Shown: positions 25,721-34,158 of the stretch, in pieces
Layout of the letters: each line of letters starts with the position of its first letter
Numbering within the stretch: position 1 is the stretch's first letter
NCBI GenBank assembly: GCA_947475735.1
Contig: CANJLQ010000015.1
Location: 49,509-113,508 of the forward strand
DNA length: 64,000 nt
Origin: Caulobacteraceae bacterium
GTDB lineage: Bacteria > Pseudomonadota > Alphaproteobacteria > Caulobacterales > Caulobacteraceae
Direction: 5' to 3'
Made by a program: the position numbers and the translations under genes
Notes under the pieces: generated by a model
Seen by the model: the letters and a program-made list of their open reading frames with translations, nothing else
Database searches by the model: none
Told to the model about the DNA's origin: nothing

Positions 25721-27012
25721 CGGACTCTCCCGAGACGCCCGAGCCGATCACCAAGCCCAACGCCGAGGCCGCGCTCGCCGCCCACGGGACCAACCCCTGG
25801 GCCATCCGCGACTTCCGCCTGATCTGGCTGGGGCGGCTGTCGGCCGTTCTGGCGATCCAGATCCAGTCCTCGGCCCTGCTGTGGCAGGTCTATGAGATCG
25901 CGCGCCGCGACCACCCGATCGAACAGGCCAGTCTCTATCTGGGCCTCGTCGGTCTGGCCCAATTCATCCCGCTTCTGGCCCTCACCCTGCCGGCCGGAGA
26001 GATGGCGGATCGGAGGAATCGCCGCACCACCGTCATGCTGGCCATCGTCGCGGAGGGGACGTGCGCCCTGGCCTATCTGGCCATGGCGATCCACGGCAAT
26101 CCGCCCCTGTGGGGCCTGCTCAGTGTCGCCGTCGCCTTCGGGGCCTCGCGCGCCTTTCTCGCTCCGGCCAGTCAGGCCTTCCTGCCCATGGTGGTCGGCC
26201 GCGCCGCCCTGCCCCGCGCCATCGCCGCCCAGTCGATCGCCTTCCAGACCGGGGCCATCGCCGGGCCGGCGCTGGGCGGCGTCATCGTCGGGATCGCGAC
26301 GCCCCTGGCCTATGGCGTGTCGCTGGTCCTGTTCGCCGTCGGCTTCCTGTCCTTCCTGCTGATGCGCACCAGCGGCCAGCCCCAGCGCGTCGAGGGCGGT
26401 CCCGGCCGCTGGCAGTCGGTCAAGGAAGGCCTCGCCTACGTCTGGAACACCAAGATCGTCCTGGGCGCGATCTCGCTGGATCTGATCGTGGTGCTGTTCG
26501 CGGGCGTGGCCCTGCTGACCCCCATCTTCGCCCGCGACATTCTCCAGGTCGGGCCCGAGGGGTTCGGCCTGCTGCGCGCCGCCTTCGGCCTCGGAGCCTT
26601 CTCCACGGCCCTGTGGCTGGCCCGCTATCCGATCCCCGGCAAGGGGGGCGTCTGGATGTTCGCCTCGGTCGCCGTGTTCGGCCTGGCCACCCTGACGTTC
26701 GGCCTCAGCAAGGTCGTCTGGCTCTCGGCGGCGGCCCTGTTCATCGGCGGGGCGGCCGACATGATCAGCGTCAACATCCGCCAGACCCTGATCCAGCTCT
26801 CCACCCCCGACCACATGCGCGGCCGGGTCAGCTCGGTGTCGATGCTGTTCATCGGCGCGTCGAACGAACTGGGCGAAGCCTATTCCGGCGTCATGGTCCG
26901 CTTCCTCGGCCCGATCGGCGCAGCGGTGTTCGGCGGCATCGGGGCGCTGGGGGCGACGGGCGTTTGGGCCAAGCTGTTCCCCGACCTCAGGAAGGCGGAT
27001 CGGCTGGTCTAG
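25717..27012 (+). CDS. MFS transporter, EntS/MFS_3 type exporter
   Basis: 431 residues, 12 hydrophobic segments. The start is GTG, overlapping the cupin stop. The segment FRLIWLGRLSAVLAIQIQSS and the loop GEMADRRNRRT resemble EntS-like exporters, which move siderophores or macrolides out of the cell. No siderophore genes are nearby, so the substrate is open. Confidence 0.82.
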   Translation: MTDSPETPEPITKPNAEAALAAHGTNPWAIRDFRLIWLGRLSAVLAIQIQSSALLWQVYEIARRDHPIEQASLYLGLVGLAQFIPLLALTLPAGEMADRRNRRTTVMLAIVAEGTCALAYLAMAIHGNPPLWGLLSVAVAFGASRAFLAPASQAFLPMVVGRAALPRAIAAQSIAFQTGAIAGPALGGVIVGIATPLAYGVSLVLFAVGFLSFLLMRTSGQPQRVEGGPGRWQSVKEGLAYVWNTKIVLGAISLDLIVVLFAGVALLTPIFARDILQVGPEGFGLLRAAFGLGAFSTALWLARYPIPGKGGVWMFASVAVFGLATLTFGLSKVVWLSAAALFIGGAADMISVNIRQTLIQLSTPDHMRGRVSSVSMLFIGASNELGEAYSGVMVRFLGPIGAAVFGGIGALGATGVWAKLFPDLRKADRLV

Positions 27013-27043
27013 TGTCGGAGCGCGAGAGCCGTATCGGCCGAGC

Positions 27044-27304
27044 TCACGTTCTTCGTTCTTCCCCGGCCGCGTAGGCAGGCATGTGGGCCAGCGCCCCCTC
27101 GAAGGCCTCACGAATCTCGGACTGACTGAAGCCGTTGTCCCAGAGTTCGGTCATCAAACTGGACATCGCCGATGGCAGCAGCGGGAAATCAGGCCACGGA
27201 TTGCTCTCGTGAAGAGCGGTCAGCGCCTTCCCGAACTCCCAGACAACCGTGCCTGACTTGATCTGCCAGAGGTCGTTCTCATTCAGGTCATCACCCGAGC
27301 TCAT
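27044..27304 (-). CDS. Hypothetical acidic protein
   Basis: 86 residues, acidic at the N-terminus, helical, no signal or membrane segment. Contains a Trp-rich stretch (LWQIKSGTVVWEFGKALTAL). Not recognised. It ends 32 nt from the convergent MFS gene and lies 10 nt upstream of the dcd stop side, same strand as dcd but ahead of it. Confidence 0.55.
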   Translation of the reverse strand: MSSGDDLNENDLWQIKSGTVVWEFGKALTALHESNPWPDFPLLPSAMSSLMTELWDNGFSQSEIREAFEGALAHMPAYAAGEERRT

Positions 27305-27314
27305 CTGACTTCCC

Positions 27315-28337
27315 CTACCCCCACGCCCGGAAATGCTTCGACAGCTTCAGCCCCTGGCGCTGGTAGTGGCTCCCGCCCTCGCCATACAGCCGCGTCGGCC
27401 GTTCCGTCAGCGGCTCATAGACCAGCCGCGCCACGATCTGCCCGTGCTCCAGCAGGAACGGCGTGTCGTGCGTCCGCACCTCCAGCACCCCCTTCGATCC
27501 CGCCCCATGCGCCTCGTCGGTGCCGAAGCCGGGGTCGAAGAAGCCGGCGTAGTGGACGCGGAACTCGCCCACGCTGGGGTCGATCGGCGTCATCTCGGCG
27601 GCCTGCATGACCGGGATCTCGACCGCCTCGTTCGACGCCAGGATGTAGAACTCACCCGGGTCCAGCAGCAGCTCGCCCCGGCGCAGCGTCAGCGGCTCCC
27701 AGAAGTCCTTGGGGTCATGGCCGTCGATCCGGTCCAGATCGACCACCCCCGCGTGCCGCCGACCCCGGAACCCCACGATCTCCCCGCCCTGCAGATCGAC
27801 GCCGACCGAGCGGGTCTCCAGCTTCGGCGGCTCGCCGGCCTTGAGCCTCAGCTGGTTCAGCCGTGTGCCCGGCCGCACCAGGATCGAGAACGTCTGCGGC
27901 GCGATCTCCAGATACAGCGGCCCCTCATAGCCCGCCTCCACATCGTCGAACGACCCGCCCCGGTCGGTCAGCAGCCGCACGAAGACGTCCACCCGGCCGG
28001 TCGAGCTCTTCGGATTGGCCCGCGCGATCAGGCCGGGCGGCAGGCTCAGCCGCTCCTGCAGTTCGGCGATGTAGACGCAGCCCTTCTCCAGCACGACGCC
28101 CTTCGACAGATCGATGGGGTGCATCTCGACATCGGCGATCCGTTCCGAGACCAGCCGCCGTCCCGGCAGGAACGACGCCCGCACCCGCCAGGCACGATCG
28201 GACAGGCGCAGGTCCAGCGACGCCGGCTGCACCTGATCGGCGTCGAACGGCGTGGCCGACGTGATCGCCCCCGTCGCGATCAGGGCCTCGATGGACTGAC
28301 AGGGCAGGATGCCGGGCACGGAAGATTCGAAGGTCAT
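27315..28337 (-). CDS. dcd: 2'-deoxycytidine 5'-triphosphate deaminase
   Basis: 340 residues from the ATG at 28337 (another ATG at 28349 adds 4). It is the long, alphaproteobacterial form of dCTP deaminase with two tandem trimer-type beta domains: the first has RANPKSSTGRVDVFVRLL, the second has the similar GFFDPGFGTDEAHGAG region. It converts dCTP to dUTP for thymidylate synthesis. The length is about double that of E. coli Dcd and is normal for this family. Confidence 0.88.
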   Translation of the reverse strand: MTFESSVPGILPCQSIEALIATGAITSATPFDADQVQPASLDLRLSDRAWRVRASFLPGRRLVSERIADVEMHPIDLSKGVVLEKGCVYIAELQERLSLPPGLIARANPKSSTGRVDVFVRLLTDRGGSFDDVEAGYEGPLYLEIAPQTFSILVRPGTRLNQLRLKAGEPPKLETRSVGVDLQGGEIVGFRGRRHAGVVDLDRIDGHDPKDFWEPLTLRRGELLLDPGEFYILASNEAVEIPVMQAAEMTPIDPSVGEFRVHYAGFFDPGFGTDEAHGAGSKGVLEVRTHDTPFLLEHGQIVARLVYEPLTERPTRLYGEGGSHYQRQGLKLSKHFRAWG

Positions 28338-28414
28338 GCCAAACGCCATACACGGCGTTCCCGGCCCGCGCGACCACGCTTGAAACGGCCGCGGTCGCGG
28401 GCGACGATAGGCCC

Positions 28415-28819
28415 ATGCACGACAGCCATCCCTATGAAGCCGAAACCGAAGGCGTCGTCGTCCGCGTCCGCCCCGCCTATCTGGCCGGCCAGTCCGATCC
28501 CGACGAGGGCAGATGGGTCTGGGCCTATCAGATCGAGATCGAGAACCGGGGCGACACCGCCGTCCAGCTGATGGCCCGCCGCTGGATCATCACCGACGCC
28601 ACCGGCCATGTGGAGACGGTGCGCGGCCCGGGCGTCGTCGGCGAACAGCCGATGATCGCGCCCGGCGACAGCTATTCCTACGCCTCGGGCTGCCCCCTGC
28701 CGACGCCGTCGGGCACGATGGAGGGGGCCTATACGATGACGGACGAGCTGGGCCGCTCGTTCGAGGCGACCATCCCGGCCTTCAGCCTGGACGTGCCGGG
28801 CGGACGGGTTCTGAACTGA
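28415..28819 (+). CDS. apaG: ApaG family protein
   Basis: 134 residues, one ApaG beta-sandwich domain. Conserved pieces include the WVWAYQIEIENRGDTAVQL segment, RRWIITDATGHVETVRGPGV and the GTMEGAYTMTDELGRSFEA stretch. ApaG is associated with Co2+ resistance and Mg2+ efflux in Salmonella but its biochemical role is unclear. It diverges from dcd with 77 nt between starts. Confidence 0.92.
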   Translation: MHDSHPYEAETEGVVVRVRPAYLAGQSDPDEGRWVWAYQIEIENRGDTAVQLMARRWIITDATGHVETVRGPGVVGEQPMIAPGDSYSYASGCPLPTPSGTMEGAYTMTDELGRSFEATIPAFSLDVPGGRVLN

Positions 28820-28837
28820 TCCAGCACCACACGCACC

Positions 28838-28962
28838 GTCATCCTCGGACTTGATCCGAGGATCGGGTTTTCAGCGGCGCAGACGACGAACCGCAGCAGG
28901 GTGTCAAATCAACGATCGGAATGGGCTCGACGTCCGATCTTCGGATCAAGTCCGAGGATGAC
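28838..28962. repeat. Paired-palindrome element (28-bp inverted arms)
   Basis: Arms of 28 bp, 28838-28865 and 28935-28962, match at 27 positions when inverted; each arm is itself a hairpin around GGACTTGATCC. The spacer is 69 nt. This design, two REP-like hairpins in opposite orientation, is that of a REPIN. Similar sequences are common between genes in alphaproteobacteria. Confidence 0.8.
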
Positions 28963-29145
28963 GACAGTGTGCGCTCAAGCAGCGAGCGACCGCGTCGCGA
29001 GCGATAGCGCCTCCAGCATTCGGGGTCGGGGGCTGCGTCAACCCGGATAACCGCAGCCCCGCCCCGGTGTCTCGTCCGGCGAACCGGACGAGGCGGATGC
29101 GGCCCCTTAGGGGGCGTTCGTGACGTCGTGACGACGTTTTGCTTT

Positions 29146-29305
29146 CGTCATTCCGGGCGGAGCGCAGCGGAGACCCGGAATGGGGCGGCGCGCGAGAGCG
29201 CGAACCTGTCACACATGGCGCTCGTCGACGCATTTCGCCTGCGCTTCGCTCCGGCACCGCCTCGTTCCGGGTCTCCGAGGCAAGGCCTCTTCGCCCGGAA
29301 TGACG
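29146..29305. repeat. Nested palindromic element with ATTCCGGGCG ends
   Basis: Perfect 14-bp ends (29146-29159 and 29292-29305) enclose a second perfect 12-bp pair, GGAGACCCGGAA at 29169-29180 and its complement at 29265-29276. It ends 6 nt before the gcrA stop, so it probably forms the 3' end of the gcrA transcript. Confidence 0.78.
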
Positions 29306-29310
29306 ACAAG

Positions 29311-29838
29311 TCAGATATACCGCCGCAGCGACCGCGCCAGCTCGTCCTTGCCGTTGCGCTTCAGGGCCGGCTGGAAGGCGACGCGGGCGTGCTCGACGCA
29401 ATAGACGCCCTCCGAGGCGCGGCGGCCGCAGAAGCTGAACTCCGGCGACGACGGGTCCCCGATCGGCCATTTGCACATGTGGGCGCCGAGCGTCATCACC
29501 GTCGCCGTGCCCGGCAGTTCCTGAACGGCCGGCAGGCTGGGCGTCGGAGCGGCGGGCCGCGCCGGGACGGCCTCCAGCCGGTTGCCCTCGATCCGGCGCG
29601 GGGCCGACGGCTGGGCCGGCGGGGTGGTGCGCACCCGGGCGGGGCGGAAGGTCGTGGCGGCGCGGGCCGGCTGCGACGGGGTAGCCCGGCCCGACAGGCC
29701 CAGGCGATGCACCTTGCCGATGACGGCGTTGCGGGTGACGCCGCCGCCCAGCTGCTTGGCGATCTGCGACGCCGACTGCCCTTCCAGCCACAGCTTCTTC
29801 AGCGCGCCGACGCGATCTTCGGTCCAGCCTGCGGTCAT
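29311..29838 (-). CDS. gcrA: Cell cycle regulator GcrA
   Basis: 175 residues. The N-terminal DNA-binding domain (1-50, MTAGWTEDRVGALKKLWLEG and SASQIAKQLGGGVTRNAVIG) is the GcrA helix-turn-helix. A Pro/Ala-rich linker follows, then the sigma-binding end with CKWPIGDP, FCGRR and VYCVEHARVAFQP. GcrA works with sigma70 at promoters carrying CcrM-methylated GANTC sites to drive S-phase genes. Six GANTC sites lie within 320 nt upstream. Confidence 0.95.
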   Translation of the reverse strand: MTAGWTEDRVGALKKLWLEGQSASQIAKQLGGGVTRNAVIGKVHRLGLSGRATPSQPARAATTFRPARVRTTPPAQPSAPRRIEGNRLEAVPARPAAPTPSLPAVQELPGTATVMTLGAHMCKWPIGDPSSPEFSFCGRRASEGVYCVEHARVAFQPALKRNGKDELARSLRRYI

Positions 29839-30212
29839 GCCACCCTCCGGGTACGGTTTGATTCAATATGTGGCGCCTGGAGCCTCCTCCCGGCCCCCTG
29901 ACCCACAACTAATCGTAAACGACCCGTTAACGGACGCAAGATGTGCGAATCACTCCGTCCACAGGAACCACATCTTGAATCGGCGTTCGGCGAGGCTGCG
30001 GTCGCGGGACTTGCGCCCATTTGTGACGTGGCGCGGGCCTAGTCTCCCCCAGGGCATCGCCGCCGTGGGACAGGAGCGCAGATTGGAGAAAGTGGAGTCT
30101 GTTTTCGCGAGTCCAGACGATAACTCGGAAAATCAATGACTTGGTATTGGAGTCCATTGGAGCTTTTTCACCGCCCTTGCCTTGGCGGGTCGCACCCAGC
30201 ATCTGAGCGTTC
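29839..30212. promoter_or_regulatory. gcrA / ABC-permease divergent promoter region with GANTC cluster
   Basis: 374 bases without a supported gene. GANTC sites lie at 29860, 29947, 29977, 30095, 30109 and 30150 (first base). Two are within 120 nt of the gcrA start and three lie close together nearer the permease. A palindromic GTTAAC sits at 29926-29931, which could be half of a CtrA site. No terminator is seen. Confidence 0.65.
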
Positions 30213-31034
30213 ATGACGAACCTCGCCTCGACCCGGCCCTCGGGCCTGCCCACCCCGCGCCACTACGCCGGGATCAACTGGATCGGGGTGCGGACCCTGT
30301 ATCTTCGCGAGGTCCGCCGCTTCTGGAAGGTGGGGGCCCAGACGGTCGCCGCGCCGGTGGTGACGACGCTGCTCTATATGTTGGTGTTCGTCGTCGCGCT
30401 CCAGGGCACCCGCCCCCCGCTGCACGGCACGCCGTTTGCGGAGTTCGTGGCACCCGGCCTGATCATGATGGCGATGCTGAACAACGCCTTCGCCAATGCC
30501 TCCTCCAGCCTGATCCAGGCCAAGATCATGGGCACCTCGACCGACTTCCTGACCCCACCGCTTTCACCGCTGGAACTGACCATCGGCTTCTCGCTGGGGG
30601 CCGCCACGCGCGGCTTGGCGGTCGGGCTGGTCACCGCCGTCTGCGTCCTGCCATTCGCCAAGCTCGGTGTCGCCAACTTCGCCGCCATCGTCTGGTTCGG
30701 CGCGGCCGCCTGCCTGTTCATGGGCATGACGGGTGTGATGGCGGGCCTGTGGTCCGAGAAGTTCGACCACCTGTCGGCGGTCCAGAACTTCGTGGTCATG
30801 CCCATGACCTTCCTGTCGGGCACCTTCTATCTGGTCGAGAACCTGCCCGAGCCCTTCGCCACCATCAGCCACTGGAACCCGTTCTTCTATCTGATCGACG
30901 GCTTCCGCTACGGCTTCATCGGCCAGGCCGAGGGCAATCTGATGGTGGGCGGGGTCATGAGCCTGGTCCTGACGCTCGTCATGGCCGTGGCCTGCTGGCT
31001 GGTGTTCCGCTCGGGCTGGCGGCTGAAGAGCTAG
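30213..31034 (+). CDS. ABC-2 type transporter permease (YadH-like)
   Basis: 273 residues with six membrane segments and the ABC-2 signature around FLSGTFYLVENLPEPFATIS and the following HWNPFFYLIDGFRYGF. It resembles E. coli YadH. No ATPase is adjacent. The only ABC ATPase in the window, at 57332-58306, is of the YadG type and is a possible partner 26 kb away. The transported compound is unknown. Confidence 0.85.
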   Translation: MTNLASTRPSGLPTPRHYAGINWIGVRTLYLREVRRFWKVGAQTVAAPVVTTLLYMLVFVVALQGTRPPLHGTPFAEFVAPGLIMMAMLNNAFANASSSLIQAKIMGTSTDFLTPPLSPLELTIGFSLGAATRGLAVGLVTAVCVLPFAKLGVANFAAIVWFGAAACLFMGMTGVMAGLWSEKFDHLSAVQNFVVMPMTFLSGTFYLVENLPEPFATISHWNPFFYLIDGFRYGFIGQAEGNLMVGGVMSLVLTLVMAVACWLVFRSGWRLKS

Positions 31035-31141
31035 GGATTAGGGATTAGGGATTAGGGATTAGAGGGTTGAACTGACACCGTGCCCTTCGTTGGCCCGGCC
31101 TCGGCAATCGATCGACCTCCAATCCCTAATCCCTAATCCCT
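31033..31141. repeat. AGGGATT heptamer hairpin
   Basis: Four tandem AGGGATT units (31033-31060), starting inside the permease stop codon, and three AATCCCT units (31121-31141) form a 21-bp perfect inverted repeat with a 60-nt spacer. It contains no ORF. It may form a long hairpin at the 3' end of the permease transcript. A weaker stem (31206-31210 with 31223-31227), with a T-rich stretch after it, lies before argD. Confidence 0.85.
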
Positions 31142-31253
31142 GGCTGCGCTCCCGCCGTGTGTTGACTCCCCCTCCCCCCCATCCGACAACGACAGCCTCT
31201 GAAAACCCCGTCGCACCCGCGTCGGGGCTTCGTTCTTTCTGGGAGATACGTCC

Positions 31254-32444
31254 GTGTCCGGTCACTTGATGGGTGTCTACAATCGCGCGCCGCTGGAAGT
31301 GGATCGCGGGCGAGGCGCGCGCCTTTGGGCCAAGGACGGGACCGAATATCTGGACTGCGTCCAGGGCATCTCGACCAACGGCCTGGGCCACGCCCACCCC
31401 GTGCTGGTCGAGGCCGTCAAGGCCCAGGCCGAGCAGATCTGGCATGTCTCCAACATCTTCAAGATCCCGGGCCAGGAAGAACTGGCCGACCGCCTGACCG
31501 AGACCAGCTTCGCCGACGTGGTCTTCTTCACCAACTCTGGCACCGAGGCTGTGGAGTGCGCGCTGAAGACCGCGCGCAAGTATCACGCCGCCAACGGCCA
31601 GCCGGACCGCATCGACATCTACGGCTTCGACGGGGCCTTCCACGGCCGGACCTACGGCGCGATCAACGCGGCGGCCAATCCCAACTACACCGAGGGCTTC
31701 GGGCCCAAGATGCAGGGCTTCCACCAGCTCAAGTGGGGCGACCACGAGGCCCTGAAGGAAGCGATCGCCAAGCCGGAGACCGCCGCCATCATCGTCGAGC
31801 CGGTCCAGGGCGAGGGCGGCTGCCGTGCCATGCCGGACGTCTGCCTGCGCGGCCTGCGCGAGCTGTGCGACCTGCACGGCGTCCTGATCATCTTCGACGA
31901 GGTCCAGTGCGGCATGGGCCGCTCGGGCAAGCTGTGGGCACACGAATGGGCCGGCATCGCGCCCGACATCATGGCCATCGCCAAGGCGCTCGGCGGCGGC
32001 TTTCCCATCGGCGCCTGCCTGGCGACCACGGAAGCCGCCAAGGGCATGACGGTCGGGGCACACGGCTCGACCTTCGGCGGCAACCCGCTGGCGATGGCGG
32101 TGGGTCTCGCGGCCTTCAACACCATCAACACGCCCGAGGTGCTGGGCAATGTCGCCGAGATCTCCGGCTATCTCAAGCAGCAGCTGCATGGCCTGAAGGA
32201 ACGCTTCCCCGACATCATCGAGGACGTGCGCGGCAAGGGCCTGCTGATCGGGCTGAAGCTGGTGCCGAACAATCGCGAGTTCATGGCGATGGCCCGCGAC
32301 GGTCAGCACCTGCTGATCGCAGGCGGCGGCGACAACTGTGTCCGCCTGTTGCCGCCCCTGAACCTGACGCTCGACGAGGCCCGCGAGGCCGTCGAAAAAC
32401 TTGAGCGCACCTGCGAGGCGGCGCGGGGCAAGCTGGCGGCTTAG
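31254..32444 (+). CDS. argD: Acetylornithine/N-succinyldiaminopimelate aminotransferase
   Basis: 396 residues, class III PLP aminotransferase. Residues near [20 protein letters not shown] bind the cofactor phosphate, [13 protein letters not shown] carries the conserved Asp, and the PLP lysine is in [15 protein letters not shown]. ArgD works in arginine synthesis and often also in the diaminopimelate pathway. The GTG start at 31254 follows GGGAGA by 8 nt; an ATG at 31269 is an alternative. argF lies downstream, separated by the repeat-armed element. Confidence 0.93.
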   Translation: MSGHLMGVYNRAPLEVDRGRGARLWAKDGTEYLDCVQGISTNGLGHAHPVLVEAVKAQAEQIWHVSNIFKIPGQEELADRLTETSFADVVFFTNSGTEAVECALKTARKYHAANGQPDRIDIYGFDGAFHGRTYGAINAAANPNYTEGFGPKMQGFHQLKWGDHEALKEAIAKPETAAIIVEPVQGEGGCRAMPDVCLRGLRELCDLHGVLIIFDEVQCGMGRSGKLWAHEWAGIAPDIMAIAKALGGGFPIGACLATTEAAKGMTVGAHGSTFGGNPLAMAVGLAAFNTINTPEVLGNVAEISGYLKQQLHGLKERFPDIIEDVRGKGLLIGLKLVPNNREFMAMARDGQHLLIAGGGDNCVRLLPPLNLTLDEAREAVEKLERTCEAARGKLAA

Positions 32445-32455
32445 GTGGGGGAGTA

Positions 32456-32958
32456 GGGTTCATCACGAAGAGCACGAAGGATGCACGAAGGGCACGAAGG
32501 CCTCGCGGCGGTCTCCGGAGATCTGAACCGGATCGGCAAGGCCGCGATGGACGCAGCCTTCACCGTTCATAGCGCGCTCGGTCCCGGGCTGCTCGAGTCT
32601 GTTTACGAAACCTGCCTTTTCGAGGAGATGCGTGCGGCGGGTCTGGCGGTCGAACGTCAGGTGGCGATCCCTGTCCGCTATCGCGAGGCACGCCTCGATG
32701 TCGGCTTCCGGCTGGACCTGCTCGTCGAACGTTCGGTGATCTTCGAGATCAAGGCGATCGACGCCTTGGCGTCGATCCATACGGCCCAGGTTCTGACTTA
32801 CCTGAAGTTTTCAAACCTGAGGCTTGGTTACCTCGTGAACTTCAATGTCAGCCGATTGAAGGATGGCCTGCGGCGCATCGTCTTGTGACTGGATTTCGGA
32901 TCTACACTCCGACCCTTCGTGTCCTTCGTGAACCCTTTGTGCTCTTTGTGATGAACCC
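32456..32958. mobile_element. Repeat-armed element carrying a GxxExxY gene
   Basis: 45-nt arms at 32456-32500 and 32914-32958 match at 40 of 45 positions when inverted. Each arm begins GGGTTCATCAC and continues as CAC-starting units (CACGAAGAG, CACGAAGG and so on). The GxxExxY gene lies between, with its ATG inside the left arm. The element separates argD from argF, genes normally adjacent. No transposase is encoded. A related ORF-less form is at 52337-52433. The ends of the mobile unit are inferred. Confidence 0.7.
32481..32888 (+). CDS. GxxExxY family protein, PD-(D/E)XK nuclease-like
   Basis: 135 residues. The family motif is present as GPGLLESVYE (residues 34-43). The middle, RLDLLVERSVIFEIKAID (residues 76-93), has the Asp and Glu-x-Lys spacing of PD-(D/E)XK nucleases, so a nuclease function is plausible but unproven. 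The first eight residues (MHEGHEGL) are encoded by the left repeat arm, so the true start may vary. It lies in the argD-argF gap. Confidence 0.85.
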   Translation: MHEGHEGLAAVSGDLNRIGKAAMDAAFTVHSALGPGLLESVYETCLFEEMRAAGLAVERQVAIPVRYREARLDVGFRLDLLVERSVIFEIKAIDALASIHTAQVLTYLKFSNLRLGYLVNFNVSRLKDGLRRIVL

Positions 32959-32985
32959 CTTCGCCCGCGACCCCACAATGAATCC

Positions 32986-33900
32986 ATGACCCGCCACTTC
33001 CTCGACATCCACCGGCTGGAGGCCTCCGACCTCCGCGCCATCCTCGACGACGCCCACGCCCGCAAGGCCGCCCGCAAGGGCTGGCCCCAGGGCCGGCCCG
33101 ACGCCGACGCCCCCGCCAGGGATCGCGTCCTGGCGATGATCTTCGAGAAGAACTCGACCCGCACCCGCTTCAGCTTCGACGCCGCCATCCGCCAGCTGGG
33201 CGGGGCCTCGATCATCGCCAACGCCGGCGACATGCAGCTGGGGCGCGGCGAACCCATCGAGGACACCGCGCGCGTCCTGTCGCGCATGGTCGACGCGGTC
33301 ATGATCCGCGCCAACAACCACGAGGACGTCGAACGCTTCGCCCGCGTCTCGACCGTGCCGGTCATCAACGGCCTGACCGACCGCTCCCACCCCTGCCAAA
33401 TCCTGGCCGATCTTCAGACCATCGAGGAGCATCGCGGTCCGGTCGCGGGCAAGACCATCGCCTGGGTGGGCGACGGCAACAACGTCTGCCACAGCTTCAT
33501 GCACGCGGCGCCCAAGTTCGACTTCCACCTGACCGTCGCCTGCCCGGCCGAGTATCACCCCAACCTGCACGATCTCGCCAAAGGCGGCGTCCACGTCACC
33601 CTGACCAGCGACCCGAAGGACGCGGTGCGCGGCGCCGACGTCGTCGTCACCGACACCTGGGTCTCGATGGGTGACAGCGACTACGAGGACCGCCTGGCCG
33701 CCTTCGACAGCTACACCGTCGACGACGCCCTGATGGACCTCGCCGATCCGGACGCCGTCTTCCTGCACTGCCTGCCCGCCCACCGGGGCGAGGAGGTCAC
33801 CGACGCCGTCATCGATGGGCCTCGCTCCCTGGTGTGGGACGAGGCCGAGAACCGCATCCATGCGCAGAAGGCGGTTCTCGCCTGGTGTCTGGCGGGCTGA
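32986..33900 (+). CDS. argF: Ornithine carbamoyltransferase
   Basis: 304 residues. Carbamoyl-phosphate loop STRTRFSF (about residues 54-61), the DRSHPCQ ornithine-side motif and [10 protein letters not shown] (about 258-267) are present, so it should be active, making citrulline from ornithine. Only 27 nt lie between the right repeat arm and the ATG, and no clear Shine-Dalgarno is seen. Transcription probably comes from argD through the element. Confidence 0.95.
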   Translation: MTRHFLDIHRLEASDLRAILDDAHARKAARKGWPQGRPDADAPARDRVLAMIFEKNSTRTRFSFDAAIRQLGGASIIANAGDMQLGRGEPIEDTARVLSRMVDAVMIRANNHEDVERFARVSTVPVINGLTDRSHPCQILADLQTIEEHRGPVAGKTIAWVGDGNNVCHSFMHAAPKFDFHLTVACPAEYHPNLHDLAKGGVHVTLTSDPKDAVRGADVVVTDTWVSMGDSDYEDRLAAFDSYTVDDALMDLADPDAVFLHCLPAHRGEEVTDAVIDGPRSLVWDEAENRIHAQKAVLAWCLAG

Positions 33901-33901
33901 C

Positions 33902-34153
33902 CTAAAGGTCGGTCGGCGGCGCGGTTGGCGCGGGCGGAAGATCCGAGCGGCGCTCGTCGCGGCGCAGTTTGGCCTGAAGCCAGCCGCCGAGCGCGCCGTT
34001 GCGCCCGGCCGTGACGATCAGATAGCCGAGAACCAGTCCGACGAGGACGCCCAGCACCCCGTCGAGCAGGATCGCCAGGACCACGGCGGATCCGATCACA
34101 ATGCCCCAGTCCAGCAGGCCGAAGGACCGCAGCTGCGCCTTGATCGCCTCCAT
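33902..34153 (-). CDS. Small membrane protein
   Basis: 83 residues with one long or two short hydrophobic segments at about 13-52, then a basic stretch and a Pro-rich tail. It begins 5 nt after the stress-protein gene on the same strand, so it is likely co-transcribed. Start ATG at 34153; a longer frame to 34264 overlaps the upstream gene. No known family. Confidence 0.6.
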   Translation of the reverse strand: MEAIKAQLRSFGLLDWGIVIGSAVVLAILLDGVLGVLVGLVLGYLIVTAGRNGALGGWLQAKLRRDERRSDLPPAPTAPPTDL

Positions 34154-34158
34154 CCCGA

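Larger units (their letters stand above)
28820..29310. other. Repeat-filled intergenic region between apaG and gcrA
   Basis: 491 bases without a supported gene. It holds two unrelated palindromic elements (28838-28962 and 29146-29305), and between them GC-rich sequence with a GCGAGCGA motif (28980-29005) like that just after the hydrolase stop at 1511-1537. No promoter is obvious. The region separates the convergent apaG and gcrA genes. Confidence 0.7.

Noticed and set aside
29926..29931. Full CtrA box at GTTAAC upstream of gcrA
   Set aside because: Only one half-site fits; the other half would need an 8-nt spacer and a mismatch.
29927..30253. 108-residue minus-strand frame upstream of gcrA
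   Set aside because: It overlaps the ABC permease start and the GANTC-rich promoter region and has no family features.
31033..31141. TTAGGG-like repeats as a linear replicon telomere
   Set aside because: They are short, paired in inverted orientation and sit between ordinary chromosomal genes.
32456..32958. CRISPR-like repeat array in the GxxExxY element
   Set aside because: Units are short and degenerate, without spacers of even size, and no cas genes are present.
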